Shown: positions 1 through 7,666, counted from the first letter of the stretch. The stretch is DNA of 14,377 nt from Synechococcales cyanobacterium PMM_0003 (GCA_949128015.1 CASBRC010000083.1:1-14377), one strand, 5' to 3'. Notes: a model not told the origin generated them from the sequence alone. Program-made: numbers and translations.

Positions 1-443
1 ATAGGTATCTTTGCTACAAATATAAGTTTTTCACTCAAGGTGTAAGTTAAAATTGCACCAATCCCAACCCCAATCAAAGTATTTGTAGCTGGATCTAATC
101 CAATCCAATCCATAAATGGAAATAGTAATAAAGAACGTATGGCAATTACTGAAGCAATAGATATATGATAGTTTAGCAATTCACTTTGTAGCACGCTTCG
201 CCAATCGAATGGCCTTATTTGCCAGACAAATTGTCGATAACTAAAAAAACTGGCAACTAAGCAGATTTCCGTAGCAATAACATTTGCTAGCGATTTTAAG
301 AAAATTGTTTCCCAATGCAAAAAATCAACTAAAGCTAACAGAATTAAGATATTAGACAATGCGCCAAGCATTCCCACTAATAAAAAACGAAAACTACGTG
401 GTTCTAAGAGTTTTGTCCAAATTTTATGTAAAAAATTTAGCAT
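1..443 (-). CDS. GtrA-like membrane protein, 3' end cut off by window edge
   Basis: The minus strand is open from an ATG at 443 to the left edge, giving 147 residues with no stop, so the gene is partial. A GAGG Shine-Dalgarno sequence sits five bases before the ATG. The product begins MLNFLHKIW and shows four hydrophobic segments at about residues 19-42, 47-69, 92-113 and 121-137. The last ends in TYTLSEKLIFV, which resembles the C-terminal aromatic/basic signature of the GtrA family (PF04138). GtrA proteins are small four-helix inner-membrane proteins thought to move lipid-linked sugars across the membrane in polysaccharide or teichoic acid glycosylation; the substrate here cannot be told. 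Family members are usually about 120-150 residues, so little is missing unless a further domain follows. No glycosyltransferase domain precedes it. It lies downstream of the ndh operon, but a terminator and a long hairpin separate them, so it is probably transcribed separately. Confidence 0.75.
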   Translation of the reverse strand, partial: MLNFLHKIWTKLLEPRSFRFLLVGMLGALSNILILLALVDFLHWETIFLKSLANVIATEICLVASFFSYRQFVWQIRPFDWRSVLQSELLNYHISIASVIAIRSLLLFPFMDWIGLDPATNTLIGVGIGAILTYTLSEKLIFVAKIP

Positions 444-500
444 TATTCCTCAAATATCTTAATCTTTATTTCTCTAATACAGTCTATCGAGGCTTTAAAG

Positions 501-559
501 AATAAAGAGAAATTTTTAAAAGTGCCGCTAATCGGTACTTTTAAAAATTTCTCTTTATT
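501..559. repeat. 27-bp near-perfect hairpin between ndhE and the gtrA-like gene
   Basis: The arms at 501-527 and 533-559 are reverse complements over 27 positions with one G-U pair, around a CTAAT loop at 528-532. The arms are AT-rich with a GC-rich tip (GCCG/CGGT). It stands 58 bases upstream of the gtrA-like start. No clear T-run follows on the minus strand, so it is not an obvious terminator. It could be a palindromic repeat or an RNA-stability element. Confidence 0.7.
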
Positions 560-596
560 TTATGACAGCGCAAACCGCTGTAACTAAATCGCTAAA

Positions 597-636
597 AAGC
601 AAAGATGGACGCAAGCTTTGATTCTCATCTTTGCTT
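597..636 (-). terminator. probable intrinsic terminator of the ndh operon
   Basis: Read on the minus strand just after the ndhE stop, an 11-bp perfect stem (636-626 with 607-597, AAGCAAAGATG and its complement) encloses an 18-nt loop and is followed at once by a T-run. Its position 17 bp beyond ndhE and the T-run fit Rho-independent termination of the ndhHAIGE transcript. The loop is larger than ideal. Confidence 0.55.
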
Positions 637-652
637 AAATTGATAAAAACAT

Positions 653-958
653 TTACCAACGCAGCAAATTAAATTGCTCCATATCCACAGTGTCACGACT
701 GCGATAAATCGATAGCACGATCGCTAGACCAACAGCAGCTTCAGCCGCTGCGATCGCAATCACAAAAACTGTAAAGACTTGACCACGGATGCTGGCTGAA
801 TCTAGAAAGTTAGAAAATGCCATCAGATTTAAGTTGACAGCATTTAACATTAATTCCACCGACATTAAGACGCGCACAGCATTACGACTAGTAATCAATC
901 CATAAATGCCAATACAAAATAGTGCGGCGGCAATAATCAAAAAAGGTTCTAAAGACAT
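653..958 (-). CDS. ndhE: NAD(P)H-quinone oxidoreductase subunit 4L (NdhE)
   Basis: This 101-residue, three-helix membrane protein is the NuoK homologue of the photosynthetic NDH-1 complex in the thylakoid membrane. It helps form the proton-pumping membrane arm that couples ferredoxin oxidation and plastoquinone reduction to proton transfer. The family signature [15 protein letters not shown] is at about residues 31-45. The two conserved membrane glutamates of NuoK correspond to E35 and E73. Length is exactly that expected. It is the last gene of the ndhHAIGE cluster, 56 bp after ndhG, with a hairpin in the gap. No Shine-Dalgarno sequence is visible before the ATG. In plastids this gene is followed by psaC and ndhD; here a terminator and an unrelated gtrA-like gene follow. 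Confidence 0.97.
   Translation of the reverse strand: MSLEPFLIIAAALFCIGIYGLITSRNAVRVLMSVELMLNAVNLNLMAFSNFLDSASIRGQVFTVFVIAIAAAEAAVGLAIVLSIYRSRDTVDMEQFNLLRW
750..757. repeat. HIP1 octamer GCGATCGC (one of twelve copies)
   Basis: HIP1 is the highly iterated palindrome of many cyanobacterial genomes. Exact copies begin at 750, 4624, 6221, 7674, 8859, 8957, 9372, 9603, 10208, 10738, 10774 and 11689. All are within genes except the one at 4624, just upstream of ndhH. The frequency, about one per 1.2 kb, is far above chance and supports a cyanobacterial source. Confidence 0.9.
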
Positions 959-987
959 ATCTGTTTACTATTAAGTTCAAGTTAGTA

Positions 988-1014
988 ACAAATACCGCCT
1001 GTGGCGGTATTTGT
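988..1014 (-). repeat. intra-operon hairpin between ndhG and ndhE
   Basis: Perfect 12-bp arms at 988-999 and 1003-1014 flank a 3-nt loop, with a CCGCC/GGCGG tip. The hairpin touches the ndhG stop codon. No T-run follows on the coding strand, so it is unlikely to be a simple terminator; an RNA processing or stabilising element is more likely. Confidence 0.7.
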
Positions 1015-1623
1015 CTATTTAGAAGCAACAAGTTGCTCTTTGGGCTTTTCTAATAATTCAAGTGAATCTTCATCGACTTGACCAACCTTTACAGTGTCAG
1101 GCAAAAGCTCGCGACGAGCCAATACGATCGCACCAATTAAAGCCACTAATAGCAATACTGAAGCTAATTCAAAGGGAAGCAAATAGTCACTGAAGAAATG
1201 CTGACCAATTACCACCATTGTCGAAGGAAGTTTGGCGATTGTGGCAGTGACAGCCCAATTCGTTGAAGTTACAGTAACTCCCAAAAGTGCAAACAGTCCT
1301 AAACAGACAACTCCTGTAACTACACTGCGTAAAGCTCCGTATTTGACATCAGCATAATCTTGACGCTTATTAACTAACATGATGGCAAACAGAATCAAAA
1401 TATTGACCGCGCCGACATAGATTAAGATCTGAGCAGCTGCTACAAAATCAGCATTTAGCAGAATGTATAGACCAGCGACACTGATAAAAGTTGCCCCAAG
1501 TAAGAAAGCAGCATAGACAATATTTTGTAATAGCACTACACCCATCGCTGAAGCTATTAACATCGCGGTCAAGACAACTAGGGATACGGTTTGTGAACCA
1601 TCACCTAGACCAATATTGTTCAT
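1015..1623 (-). CDS. ndhG: NAD(P)H-quinone oxidoreductase subunit 6 (NdhG)
   Basis: NdhG is the NuoJ-type membrane subunit of NDH-1, embedded in the proton-pumping arm next to NdhE and NdhA. The 202-residue product has about five hydrophobic helices. It carries the family motif ADFVAAAQILIYVGAVNILI, followed by the LFAIMLVNKR segment, after the second helix. The start is placed at the ATG at 1623, because an AAGGAG sequence (1636-1631) lies seven bases upstream. An in-frame TTG directly before it would add one residue and is less likely. The gap to the ndhI stop is about 40 bp. The C-terminal tail after the last helix is charged, as is usual for this subunit. Confidence 0.96.
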   Translation of the reverse strand: MNNIGLGDGSQTVSLVVLTAMLIASAMGVVLLQNIVYAAFLLGATFISVAGLYILLNADFVAAAQILIYVGAVNILILFAIMLVNKRQDYADVKYGALRSVVTGVVCLGLFALLGVTVTSTNWAVTATIAKLPSTMVVIGQHFFSDYLLPFELASVLLLVALIGAIVLARRELLPDTVKVGQVDEDSLELLEKPKEQLVASK

Positions 1624-1662
1624 CAAAAATCTCCTTATATATAGTCTTACGGTCTTTGCGCG

Positions 1663-2253
1663 TTATTTGTTTTCAGATGCAGCTTCAACGATTTCTTCAG
1701 GACGTAAGCCAGCCCGTTTAGCAGTATGTGGTGCTTCATGTCCCTCGGTTACACCTTTGGGCAAGTAGGCAAGCTCGCGAATTGGTTTGACCATAGGATC
1801 TTCAGTAACTTTAGTGGGCATCCGTCCTAGGGCAACACTATCAAAGTTCAACTCATGGCGATCGAAGGTAGAAAGGTCATATTCTTCGGTCATGGACAAA
1901 GCATTAGTGGGGCAATATTCCACACAATTTCCACAGAAAATACATACCCCGAAGTCAATGCTGTAACTCTTGAGTTCTTTTTTCTTGATCTCTGAGTTAA
2001 ATGTCCAATCAACCACAGGCAAGTTAATTGGACATACGCGCACACAGACTTCGCAGGAAATACACTTATCAAATTCAAAGTGAATACGTCCGCGAAAACG
2101 CTCAGAAGGAATTAGCTTTTCGTAAGGATATTGCACTGTAATCGGACGGCGACGCATGTGGTCAAATGTCACCGACATACCTTGCCCGATATACTTAGCA
2201 GCCTGAACTGCTTCTTTGGTGTATTCACTAACTTTATTAAGGAATTTCAGCAT
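1663..2253 (-). CDS. ndhI: NAD(P)H-quinone oxidoreductase subunit I, 2[4Fe-4S] protein (NdhI)
   Basis: NdhI is the ferredoxin-like subunit in the connecting arm of NDH-1. It carries two [4Fe-4S] clusters that pass electrons from ferredoxin towards plastoquinone. Both cluster motifs are intact: C64-x2-C67-x2-C70-x3-CP at residue 74, and C104-x2-C107-x2-C110-x3-CP at 114. The product is 196 residues, the normal length for cyanobacteria, with an extended charged C-terminus typical of the cyanobacterial/plastid subunit. It starts at ATG 2253 without a clear Shine-Dalgarno sequence, 65 bp after ndhA. That gap holds a 14-bp hairpin. It belongs to the ndhHAIGE operon. Confidence 0.97.
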   Translation of the reverse strand: MLKFLNKVSEYTKEAVQAAKYIGQGMSVTFDHMRRRPITVQYPYEKLIPSERFRGRIHFEFDKCISCEVCVRVCPINLPVVDWTFNSEIKKKELKSYSIDFGVCIFCGNCVEYCPTNALSMTEEYDLSTFDRHELNFDSVALGRMPTKVTEDPMVKPIRELAYLPKGVTEGHEAPHTAKRAGLRPEEIVEAASENK

Positions 2254-2279
2254 GATGGTAATTAGTAATTGGGTTTATT

Positions 2280-2312
2280 TTTGAGAAAGTGCGTGAAGCG
2301 CACTTTCTCAAA
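2280..2312 (-). repeat. intra-operon hairpin between ndhA and ndhI
   Basis: Perfect 14-bp arms at 2280-2293 and 2299-2312 surround a 5-nt loop. The tip reads GTGCGTGAAGCGCAC on the plus strand. It begins seven bases after the ndhA stop codon. The coding strand continues AATAAACCC after the stem, with no T-run, so it does not look like an intrinsic terminator. Its tip resembles those of the hairpins at 4677-4711 and 7630-7666. Confidence 0.75.
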
Positions 2313-2318
2313 CAGGCT

Positions 2319-3437
2319 TTATCCGCCAAATGCAAAAGGAAAAGCGAGTTTTAAAGCTGCGGTAATCAGTAGATTAGCTAGTCCAATTGGCAATAAAAAT
2401 TTCCAGCCAAGATCAAGTAATTGGTCAATGCGCACGCGGGGAACTGTCCAGCGCAAGAGGATCGCAAAGAAGATAAAGGCATAGGTTTTGACGAGTGTTG
2501 CCATTAATCCAATGAAAGCCGCTATAACTTGCCACCAAGCCGTATTTGCTTCAATGCCTAAAGCTTCGCTTACTCTGTCAATGGGGAAAGGTAATTCCCA
2601 ACCGCCAAGGTAAAGAATCGAAGCAAGTAAACCAGCTAATAGCAAGTTGGCATAGGAACCACCATAGAAAAAGGCAAATCTGATTCCCGAATATTCAGTT
2701 TGATATCCAGCTACCAGTTCTTCTTCAGCTTCTGGTAAGTCAAAAGGTAAACGTTCGCATTCAGCAAGGGCGGCAATGATAAAAATTACAAAGCCAATCG
2801 GTTGTCGCCAAATATTCCAAGAAAGAATGCCGTATTCAGCTTGCTGATTAACAATATCAATTGTGCTGAGTCCGTTAGTCATCAAAGCTACGGCAAGTAC
2901 AGCTAGAGCCAGAGGGATTTCGTAGCTAATTGACTGCGCGGCGGCGCGTAAACCACCAATTAGGGCGTATTTGTTATTAGATGAATAGCCCGCCATCAGT
3001 AGTCCGATTGGGGCAATGCTAGAAATGGCAATTACAAAAAATACACCCGTTCCTAAGTCCGAGATGATCATGTCCTGACCAAAGGGGATGACCAGATAGC
3101 ACAAAAATACGGAAACAAATACCAGCGCAGGTCCGATCGTATAGAGCAAAGCATCGGCTTTTGCAGGAATTGTGCCCTGCTTAATTACTAGCTTGGCTAC
3201 GTCTGCGATCGGGATTAATAGTCCAAATGGGCCTGCATATTCAGGACCAATCCGTTGTTGGGCGGCGGCAGAGATTTTTCGCTCTAGCCATGTGCAGGCA
3301 AGTGCGCCTACGGTTACGCCTAAAACCATTACCACCATCGGTAATAACATCCAGATTACTTTGGCGACATCGCCTGGTAATCCGAGTCCTGATAGGACTT
3401 CGATTAGAGATTTCTGTAAATCAATTCCACCGTACAT
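2319..3437 (-). CDS. ndhA: NAD(P)H-quinone oxidoreductase subunit 1 (NdhA)
   Basis: NdhA is the NuoH-type membrane subunit of NDH-1 that forms much of the plastoquinone-binding chamber, joining the connecting arm to the proton-pumping arm. The 372-residue product matches the usual cyanobacterial length. It has about eight hydrophobic helices. The first cytoplasmic loop motif is [19 protein letters not shown] at about 52-70. The acidic quinone-site loop runs from [11 protein letters not shown] to the TEYSG motif (226-251). Its ATG overlaps the ndhH stop codon by one base (TAATG), which indicates translational coupling with ndhH. A hairpin separates it from ndhI downstream. Confidence 0.97.
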   Translation of the reverse strand: MYGGIDLQKSLIEVLSGLGLPGDVAKVIWMLLPMVVMVLGVTVGALACTWLERKISAAAQQRIGPEYAGPFGLLIPIADVAKLVIKQGTIPAKADALLYTIGPALVFVSVFLCYLVIPFGQDMIISDLGTGVFFVIAISSIAPIGLLMAGYSSNNKYALIGGLRAAAQSISYEIPLALAVLAVALMTNGLSTIDIVNQQAEYGILSWNIWRQPIGFVIFIIAALAECERLPFDLPEAEEELVAGYQTEYSGIRFAFFYGGSYANLLLAGLLASILYLGGWELPFPIDRVSEALGIEANTAWWQVIAAFIGLMATLVKTYAFIFFAILLRWTVPRVRIDQLLDLGWKFLLPIGLANLLITAALKLAFPFAFGG

Positions 3438-4618
3438 TAGCGATCGACCTCACCCATAATAATGTCCACACTGCCGAGGATTGCCATGATATCGGCGAGC
3501 TTCATGCCCCGCACCAGTTCAGGCAAAATTTGTAAATTAATAAATCCAGGTGGACGAATCTTGAACCGCCAAGGAAAGACGCTATCTTCACCGATGATAT
3601 AAACACCCAGTTCTCCCTTTGGCGCTTCGACCCGAACATAATGTTCGCCAGATGCAACCTTGAAGGTAGGTGATGGTTTTTTGCTAATGAACTGAAAGTC
3701 CATCGAGTTCCATTCGCTCTTGGGTCCTGCGAGGACACGCTGTGCTTCGAGGTTTTCGTAAGATCCTCCAGGAATTTGCTTGAGGCATTGCAGGATCATT
3801 TTTGTGGACTCGCGCATTTCTCTCACACGCACGAGGTAACGGGCTAAGCAGTCGCCGCCATTGTCCCACTGGACATCCCAGTCAAGTTCATCGTAAAGCT
3901 CGTAATGATCGACTTTACGTAAATCGAGTTTTACGCCCGAACCACGCAACATTGGTCCTGATAAGCCCCAGTTGATCGCTTCGTCGCGGGTGATCGTGCC
4001 TAAGCCCTCGACCCGCTTACGGAAAATGGGGTTATTGGTAAGTAATTTTTCGTATTCATCAATGACTGGAGTGAAGTAGTTGCAAAAGTCTTCACATTTC
4101 TCGATCCAGCCATAGGGTAGGTCGGCGGCTACTCCGCCGATGCGGAAATAGTTGTGCATCATCCGCATCCCTGTGGCTGCCTCGAACAGGTCATAGATCA
4201 TTTCTCGTTCGCGGAAGACGTAGAAAAATGGGGTTTGTGCGCCAATGTCTGCAACGAATGTGCCGAGCCACAGTAGGTGAGAGGCGATGCGGCTAAGTTC
4301 TAGCATGATCATGCGAATGTAGCTAGCGCGTCGCGGCACTGGTACATTGGCTAATTTTTCGGGTGCATTGACGGTGATTGCCTCGGTAAACATGGTTGCG
4401 AGGTAATCCCATCGGGTCACGTAGGGCAAATATTGGATAATCGTGCGATTTTCGGCGATTTTTTCCATTGAGCGATGCAAGTAGCCTAAGACTGGCTCAC
4501 AATCGACTACATTTTCGCCGTCTAGCGTGACGATAAGTCTGAGAACGCCGTGCATGGAGGGGTGGTGAGGCCCCATATTTATGACCATGCGTTCGGCTTT
4601 GGTTTCAATCATCACCAT
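3437..4618 (-). CDS. ndhH: NAD(P)H-quinone oxidoreductase subunit H (NdhH)
   Basis: NdhH is the 49-kDa/NuoD-type subunit of the connecting arm of NDH-1, which lines the plastoquinone reduction site together with NdhA and NdhK. The 393-residue product carries the signature GPHHPSMHG at 16-24, followed by [17 protein letters not shown] and a [10 protein letters not shown] motif. It ends [12 protein letters not shown], the normal C-terminus. Start choice lies between the ATG at 4618 and another ATG two codons later; neither has a Shine-Dalgarno sequence, and a HIP1 octamer sits six bases upstream. It is the first gene of the cluster and is fused by a one-base overlap to ndhA. In many cyanobacteria ndhH lies apart from ndhAIGE (recalled knowledge); here it heads the operon as in plastid genomes. 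Confidence 0.97.
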   Translation of the reverse strand: MVMIETKAERMVINMGPHHPSMHGVLRLIVTLDGENVVDCEPVLGYLHRSMEKIAENRTIIQYLPYVTRWDYLATMFTEAITVNAPEKLANVPVPRRASYIRMIMLELSRIASHLLWLGTFVADIGAQTPFFYVFREREMIYDLFEAATGMRMMHNYFRIGGVAADLPYGWIEKCEDFCNYFTPVIDEYEKLLTNNPIFRKRVEGLGTITRDEAINWGLSGPMLRGSGVKLDLRKVDHYELYDELDWDVQWDNGGDCLARYLVRVREMRESTKMILQCLKQIPGGSYENLEAQRVLAGPKSEWNSMDFQFISKKPSPTFKVASGEHYVRVEAPKGELGVYIIGEDSVFPWRFKIRPPGFINLQILPELVRGMKLADIMAILGSVDIIMGEVDR

Positions 4619-4676
4619 GATTTGCGATCGCCTCTTTACTCTTTAAACTGTTGCTCTGGTTTAGTGCTAGTTTTCG

Positions 4677-4711
4677 TTAACAGGATTTGTGCTTCGCACA
4701 AATCCTGTTAA
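4677..4711. repeat. 16-bp perfect hairpin upstream of ndhH
   Basis: Arms at 4677-4692 and 4696-4711 are perfect reverse complements around a TTC loop, with tip TTGTGCTTCGCACAA. It is 58 bp upstream of the ndhH start. No T-run follows in either direction, so it is not a typical terminator. If the promoter proposed at 4885-4913 is correct it lies in the ndh leader RNA. Confidence 0.7.
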
Positions 4712-4783
4712 ATCTTTGTTATTTTAAGTCACGGATTGAGCTATTACTTTAGCAATTGACTCTATTGGTTATGTTTTTTAAGT

Positions 4784-4813
4784 AGATATACTTTTATGAT
4801 TCTCAGTATATCT
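4784..4813. promoter_or_regulatory. operator-like inverted repeat
   Basis: AGATATACT (4784-4792) and its exact reverse complement AGTATATCT (4805-4813) are separated by 12 bp. The half-site centres are 21 bp apart, about two helical turns, as expected for a dimeric DNA-binding protein on one face of the helix. It lies between divergent ndhH and ftsW. The regulator is unknown. Confidence 0.4.
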
Positions 4814-4861
4814 CTATGTTGGGGCGGGAATATGTGTTGAAGAGTAACTAACTGCTGATTT

Positions 4862-4889
4862 TTGCTCTAGTTTATTTTATTGCTATTAT
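4862..4889 (+). promoter_or_regulatory. candidate ftsW promoter
   Basis: TTGCTC (4862-4867), 16-bp spacer, TATTAT (4884-4889). It would give a leader of roughly 155 nt before the ftsW GTG. The -10 box overlaps the candidate ndhH promoter on the opposite strand. Called by eye only. Confidence 0.3.
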
Positions 4890-4913
4890 AGACTTAAGAC
4901 TATCTTTAGACAA
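4885..4913 (-). promoter_or_regulatory. candidate ndhHAIGE promoter
   Basis: On the minus strand, TTGTCT (4913-4908), a 17-bp spacer and a perfect TATAAT (4890-4885) form a sigma-70-type promoter. It would give a leader of about 260 nt that includes the inverted repeat and hairpin upstream of ndhH. Other promoters nearer the gene cannot be excluded. Confidence 0.4.
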
Positions 4914-5052
4914 AAAACCATCGCCTATATATTATGATGCGAAGAAGCAAAAATGGGTAGCATTTGAGTTAATTGTAGTAAAGTAAAACCCAAAGAGTTG
5001 AAGTAGCGATTTAAATCACAATCGACTCTTAACCCATCAGCATTTTGCACCA

Positions 5053-6288
5053 GTGAAACTCCCTCAGATTTTTCAGGTCTTTCCATTTTTTGACCGCACT
5101 GTCGATAAATGGGCAACAGAAGCCCGTCTCCTAAGATGGCTGACCTTTTTGTGGTTATTTGCTGGGTTAGCAGTCCTCTTCTCGGCATCTTATCCTGTTG
5201 CTGACATCGCGTTTAAAGATGGCACTCTTTATTTCAAATATCAATTAGCTTGGGCGGTAATCGGTCTATTGATTTTTAATGCGATCGTACATACGCCATT
5301 ACGGTTCATGCTCAAAATTAGTCCGATCTTTTTATTCATTATTCTTGCAATGCTCTACGCGACGCATATCCCTGGATTGGGTACAACCCGTAACGCTGCA
5401 ACTCGTTGGTTGTCTGTGGGATCGAGTTCATTTTTATTACAACCATCGGAACTAATCAAACCATTTTTGATTTTGCAAGCGGCTCAGCTTTTTGGTAATT
5501 GGGGGCGAACACCTTGGAAATCAAGGATTGGATGGCTGTTTGTGTTCCTGTTGGTGCTGGGTGGTATTTTGATGCAGCCTAGTTTGAGCGTAACCGCTCT
5601 ATGCGGGATTACACTGTGGTTGATTGCTTTAGGTGCAGGTTTGCCAAGTCTTCAGCTTTTGGGGACTGCGGCTCTAGGTACATGCGTTGCCGTAGTAAGT
5701 GTCACCTTTCGCGAATATCAACGACGACGGATTATGTCATTTCTCGATCCTTGGCAAGATCAGGCGGGTGATGGCTATCAATTAGTTCAAAGTTTGATGG
5801 CGATTGGTTCTGGTGGTCTGTGGGGGACTGGTTTTGGATTGTCTCAGCAAAAGTTGTTTTTGCCAATTCAATATACCGACTTCATTTTTGCAGTTTTTGC
5901 AGAAGAATTTGGATTATTTGGTGGAATTTGTTTGTTATTGTTGGTGATGATTTACGGCACAATCGGGTTGTCGGTGACTTATAAGTGCAAAGATCCCATT
6001 GTTCGCTTGATTGCTCTTGGATCGACATCGTTAATTGTGGTGCAAACTATTTTGAATGTCGGTGTGGCAACTGGAGTTTTACCAACTACTGGATTGCCTT
6101 TCCCATTTTTGAGTTATGGAGGTAGTTCGACTTTATCTTGTTTATTTATTGCTGGTTTGCTGATTCGGTCGGCACGAGAAATGTCGGCGGCGGACGTGAT
6201 TCCGTTTGCTAGAGTTAAGGGCGATCGCAATGATCTTAAGTCTAAACAACAAGAAAAAGCAGAAGCGTCGCGGTGGCGATCTCTATAG
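5053..6288 (+). CDS. ftsW: septal peptidoglycan glycosyltransferase FtsW
   Basis: FtsW is a SEDS-family polytopic membrane enzyme that polymerises lipid II into glycan strands at the division septum, working with a class B penicillin-binding protein. The 411-residue product has about ten hydrophobic helices. It contains ATRWL at 116-120, QPSELIKP at 130-137 and GYQLVQSLMAIGSGG at about 241-255. YTDFIFA near 274-280 holds D276, which aligns with the catalytic aspartate of FtsW/RodA (E. coli FtsW D297). GVLPTTGLPFPFLSYGGSS is at 341-359. The QPSLS segment (175-179) replaces the QPDLG of proteobacteria. The start is GTG at 5053, because the frame has no ATG between the upstream stop at 4999 and this codon; no Shine-Dalgarno sequence is seen. 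RodA is the main alternative, but the overall sequence resembles cyanobacterial FtsW. An MFS gene follows on the same strand after 49 bp. Confidence 0.93.
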   Translation: MKLPQIFQVFPFFDRTVDKWATEARLLRWLTFLWLFAGLAVLFSASYPVADIAFKDGTLYFKYQLAWAVIGLLIFNAIVHTPLRFMLKISPIFLFIILAMLYATHIPGLGTTRNAATRWLSVGSSSFLLQPSELIKPFLILQAAQLFGNWGRTPWKSRIGWLFVFLLVLGGILMQPSLSVTALCGITLWLIALGAGLPSLQLLGTAALGTCVAVVSVTFREYQRRRIMSFLDPWQDQAGDGYQLVQSLMAIGSGGLWGTGFGLSQQKLFLPIQYTDFIFAVFAEEFGLFGGICLLLLVMIYGTIGLSVTYKCKDPIVRLIALGSTSLIVVQTILNVGVATGVLPTTGLPFPFLSYGGSSTLSCLFIAGLLIRSAREMSAADVIPFARVKGDRNDLKSKQQEKAEASRWRSL

Positions 6289-6337
6289 TCTCTACAATGT
6301 ATTAGAAAGCCACTTTAGCTAGCTATTTTTACTACCG

Positions 6338-7630
6338 ATGTCTGAACCCGATCTAAATTCGACCGCTGGCTATTTAGTAGTTTTGCGTAATCGTCAATTT
6401 TTGGCGCTGTGGCTCGCCCAAATACTTGCCCAGTTAGTTGATAAAGTTGTTCTGATTTTATTAATTGCGCTTGCTGTTGCGGATGGAGGTAGTGACGTAA
6501 ATACGCGAGAATCATCGATCATGATTGCCATGACTTTGCCTGCTATATTTTTGGGGTCGATCGCAGGGATTTTTGTGGATTGGCATCCAAAACGTGAAGT
6601 CTTAATTTTATGCAATTTTTTGCGTGCAGCTTGTCTTTTTGCCCTTCCATTCACACCGCGTTCTTTAGTTGTATTGTTACTTATTACTTTTATTATTTCT
6701 ATCTTTACCAATGTTTTTGCCCCCGCAGAGCAGTCTGCCATTGCTCTAGTTGTCCCCAAGAATGATTTGTTGCCCGCCAATGCGTTATTCACAATTACCG
6801 AAGTGGGTTCATTGATTGTTGGATTTGCGATCGGCGCACCAATACTCGCTTTTACTTTGCATCTTTTTCCTGAAGCTAGAGATTATAGTCGCGAAGTTTT
6901 GCTAGGTAGTTTGTATGTCATATCTGGTTTCTTTCTATTTGCTTTGCCCAAGGATGAGATTATCCACCCAAAAAAAGTTGGAGCAGGTATATGGACAGAT
7001 TTACGCGACGCTTTTCAATATGTGCGACATAACCATTTGATTGGTGGGGCGATGTTGCAGATGATTTTGCTGTATGCAGTTCTTGGCGCAATGCAAAAAT
7101 TATCGCTGAATCTCGCTGAAGTAGTTACAGGAAATCGCGAGGAATTTGGATCTTTTGTGGCTTCGGTTGGTGTTGGTTTAGCGATCGGCGCATTTATTTT
7201 AGGTAAATTTGGCAAGAAGTTTGCCCATCGACCTTTACCGTTCATCGGCTTTATGGGAATGGCGTTCGGCTTATTGATGTATGCATTTGTAACCAACCAA
7301 TGGGTTGCATGGCTGATCGGTGGATTGATCGGTGTTAACGGCTCTTTAATCGTGATTCCTATGCGAACGGTGATTCAAGAACATACCCCTGAAAATATGC
7401 GCGGTAAGGTATTTGGTCTATTAAATAATGGTGAGAACATAGCAGCTAGCCTTCCTCTGGCTTTGATTGCCGTCTCTTTAGATTTTTTAACAGGGGTATT
7501 TGGCACACAAAACGGCGGTAAGCAACAAATTGGTTTTCAGATAGTTTTAATTGTTTTTAGTTTGATCGTTTTTGCACTTGGTTCTTGGGCTTGGAAGAGA
7601 ACAAGGCGAGCCTTAGAAAATGTTTTATAA
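6338..7630 (+). CDS. MFS transporter, LplT/MFS_3-like, substrate unknown
   Basis: The 430-residue protein has about twelve hydrophobic segments in two halves, the layout of the major facilitator superfamily. A motif-A-like loop, GIFVDWHPKREVLI (77-90), follows the second helix. A second-half loop contains GKFGKKFAHRP, and a segment near EHTPENMRGKVFGLLNN resembles the MFS_3/LplT branch (lysophospholipid transporter-like permeases and multidrug exporters). Substrate and direction cannot be read from sequence. It starts at ATG 6338, 49 bp after ftsW and on the same strand, so the two may be cotranscribed, but no family-specific reason links it to division. A strong bidirectional terminator follows its stop at once. 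Confidence 0.85.
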   Translation: MSEPDLNSTAGYLVVLRNRQFLALWLAQILAQLVDKVVLILLIALAVADGGSDVNTRESSIMIAMTLPAIFLGSIAGIFVDWHPKREVLILCNFLRAACLFALPFTPRSLVVLLLITFIISIFTNVFAPAEQSAIALVVPKNDLLPANALFTITEVGSLIVGFAIGAPILAFTLHLFPEARDYSREVLLGSLYVISGFFLFALPKDEIIHPKKVGAGIWTDLRDAFQYVRHNHLIGGAMLQMILLYAVLGAMQKLSLNLAEVVTGNREEFGSFVASVGVGLAIGAFILGKFGKKFAHRPLPFIGFMGMAFGLLMYAFVTNQWVAWLIGGLIGVNGSLIVIPMRTVIQEHTPENMRGKVFGLLNNGENIAASLPLALIAVSLDFLTGVFGTQNGGKQQIGFQIVLIVFSLIVFALGSWAWKRTRRALENVL

Positions 7631-7666
7631 AATTAAAAATGAGCGCGAAGCGCCCATTTTTAATTT
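7630..7666. terminator. bidirectional intrinsic terminator between MFS gene and grxD
   Basis: Arms at 7630-7646 and 7650-7666 pair over 17 positions with one A/C mismatch around a GAA loop (tip GAGCGCGAAGCGCCC). A run of T follows on the plus strand and a T-rich tail on the minus strand. It lies exactly between two convergent genes, so it can stop transcription from both. Confidence 0.8.

Larger units (their letters stand above)
4619..5052. other. 434-bp divergent intergenic region between ndhH and ftsW
   Basis: No convincing gene lies here. From left to right it holds a HIP1 octamer (4624-4631), a 16-bp hairpin (4677-4711), a 9-bp perfect inverted repeat with 12-bp spacer (4784-4813) and candidate opposed promoters (4862-4913). 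In the ftsW leader there is a 9-bp stem with one G-U pair (4993-5001 with 5022-5030) whose loop contains the perfect palindrome GATTTAAATC (5008-5017). A minus-strand open frame from 5188 into this region antisense to ftsW shows no family features and is taken as a shadow. Confidence 0.6.

Noticed and set aside
4925..5188. Open frame on the minus strand overlapping the ftsW start (87 residues)
   Set aside because: It overlaps the ftsW coding region antisense, has no recognisable domain and no ribosome-binding site; treated as a shadow.
6394..6792. 132-residue minus-strand open frame inside the MFS gene
   Set aside because: It lies antisense within a clear transporter gene, and its low-complexity composition follows the codons of the real gene.
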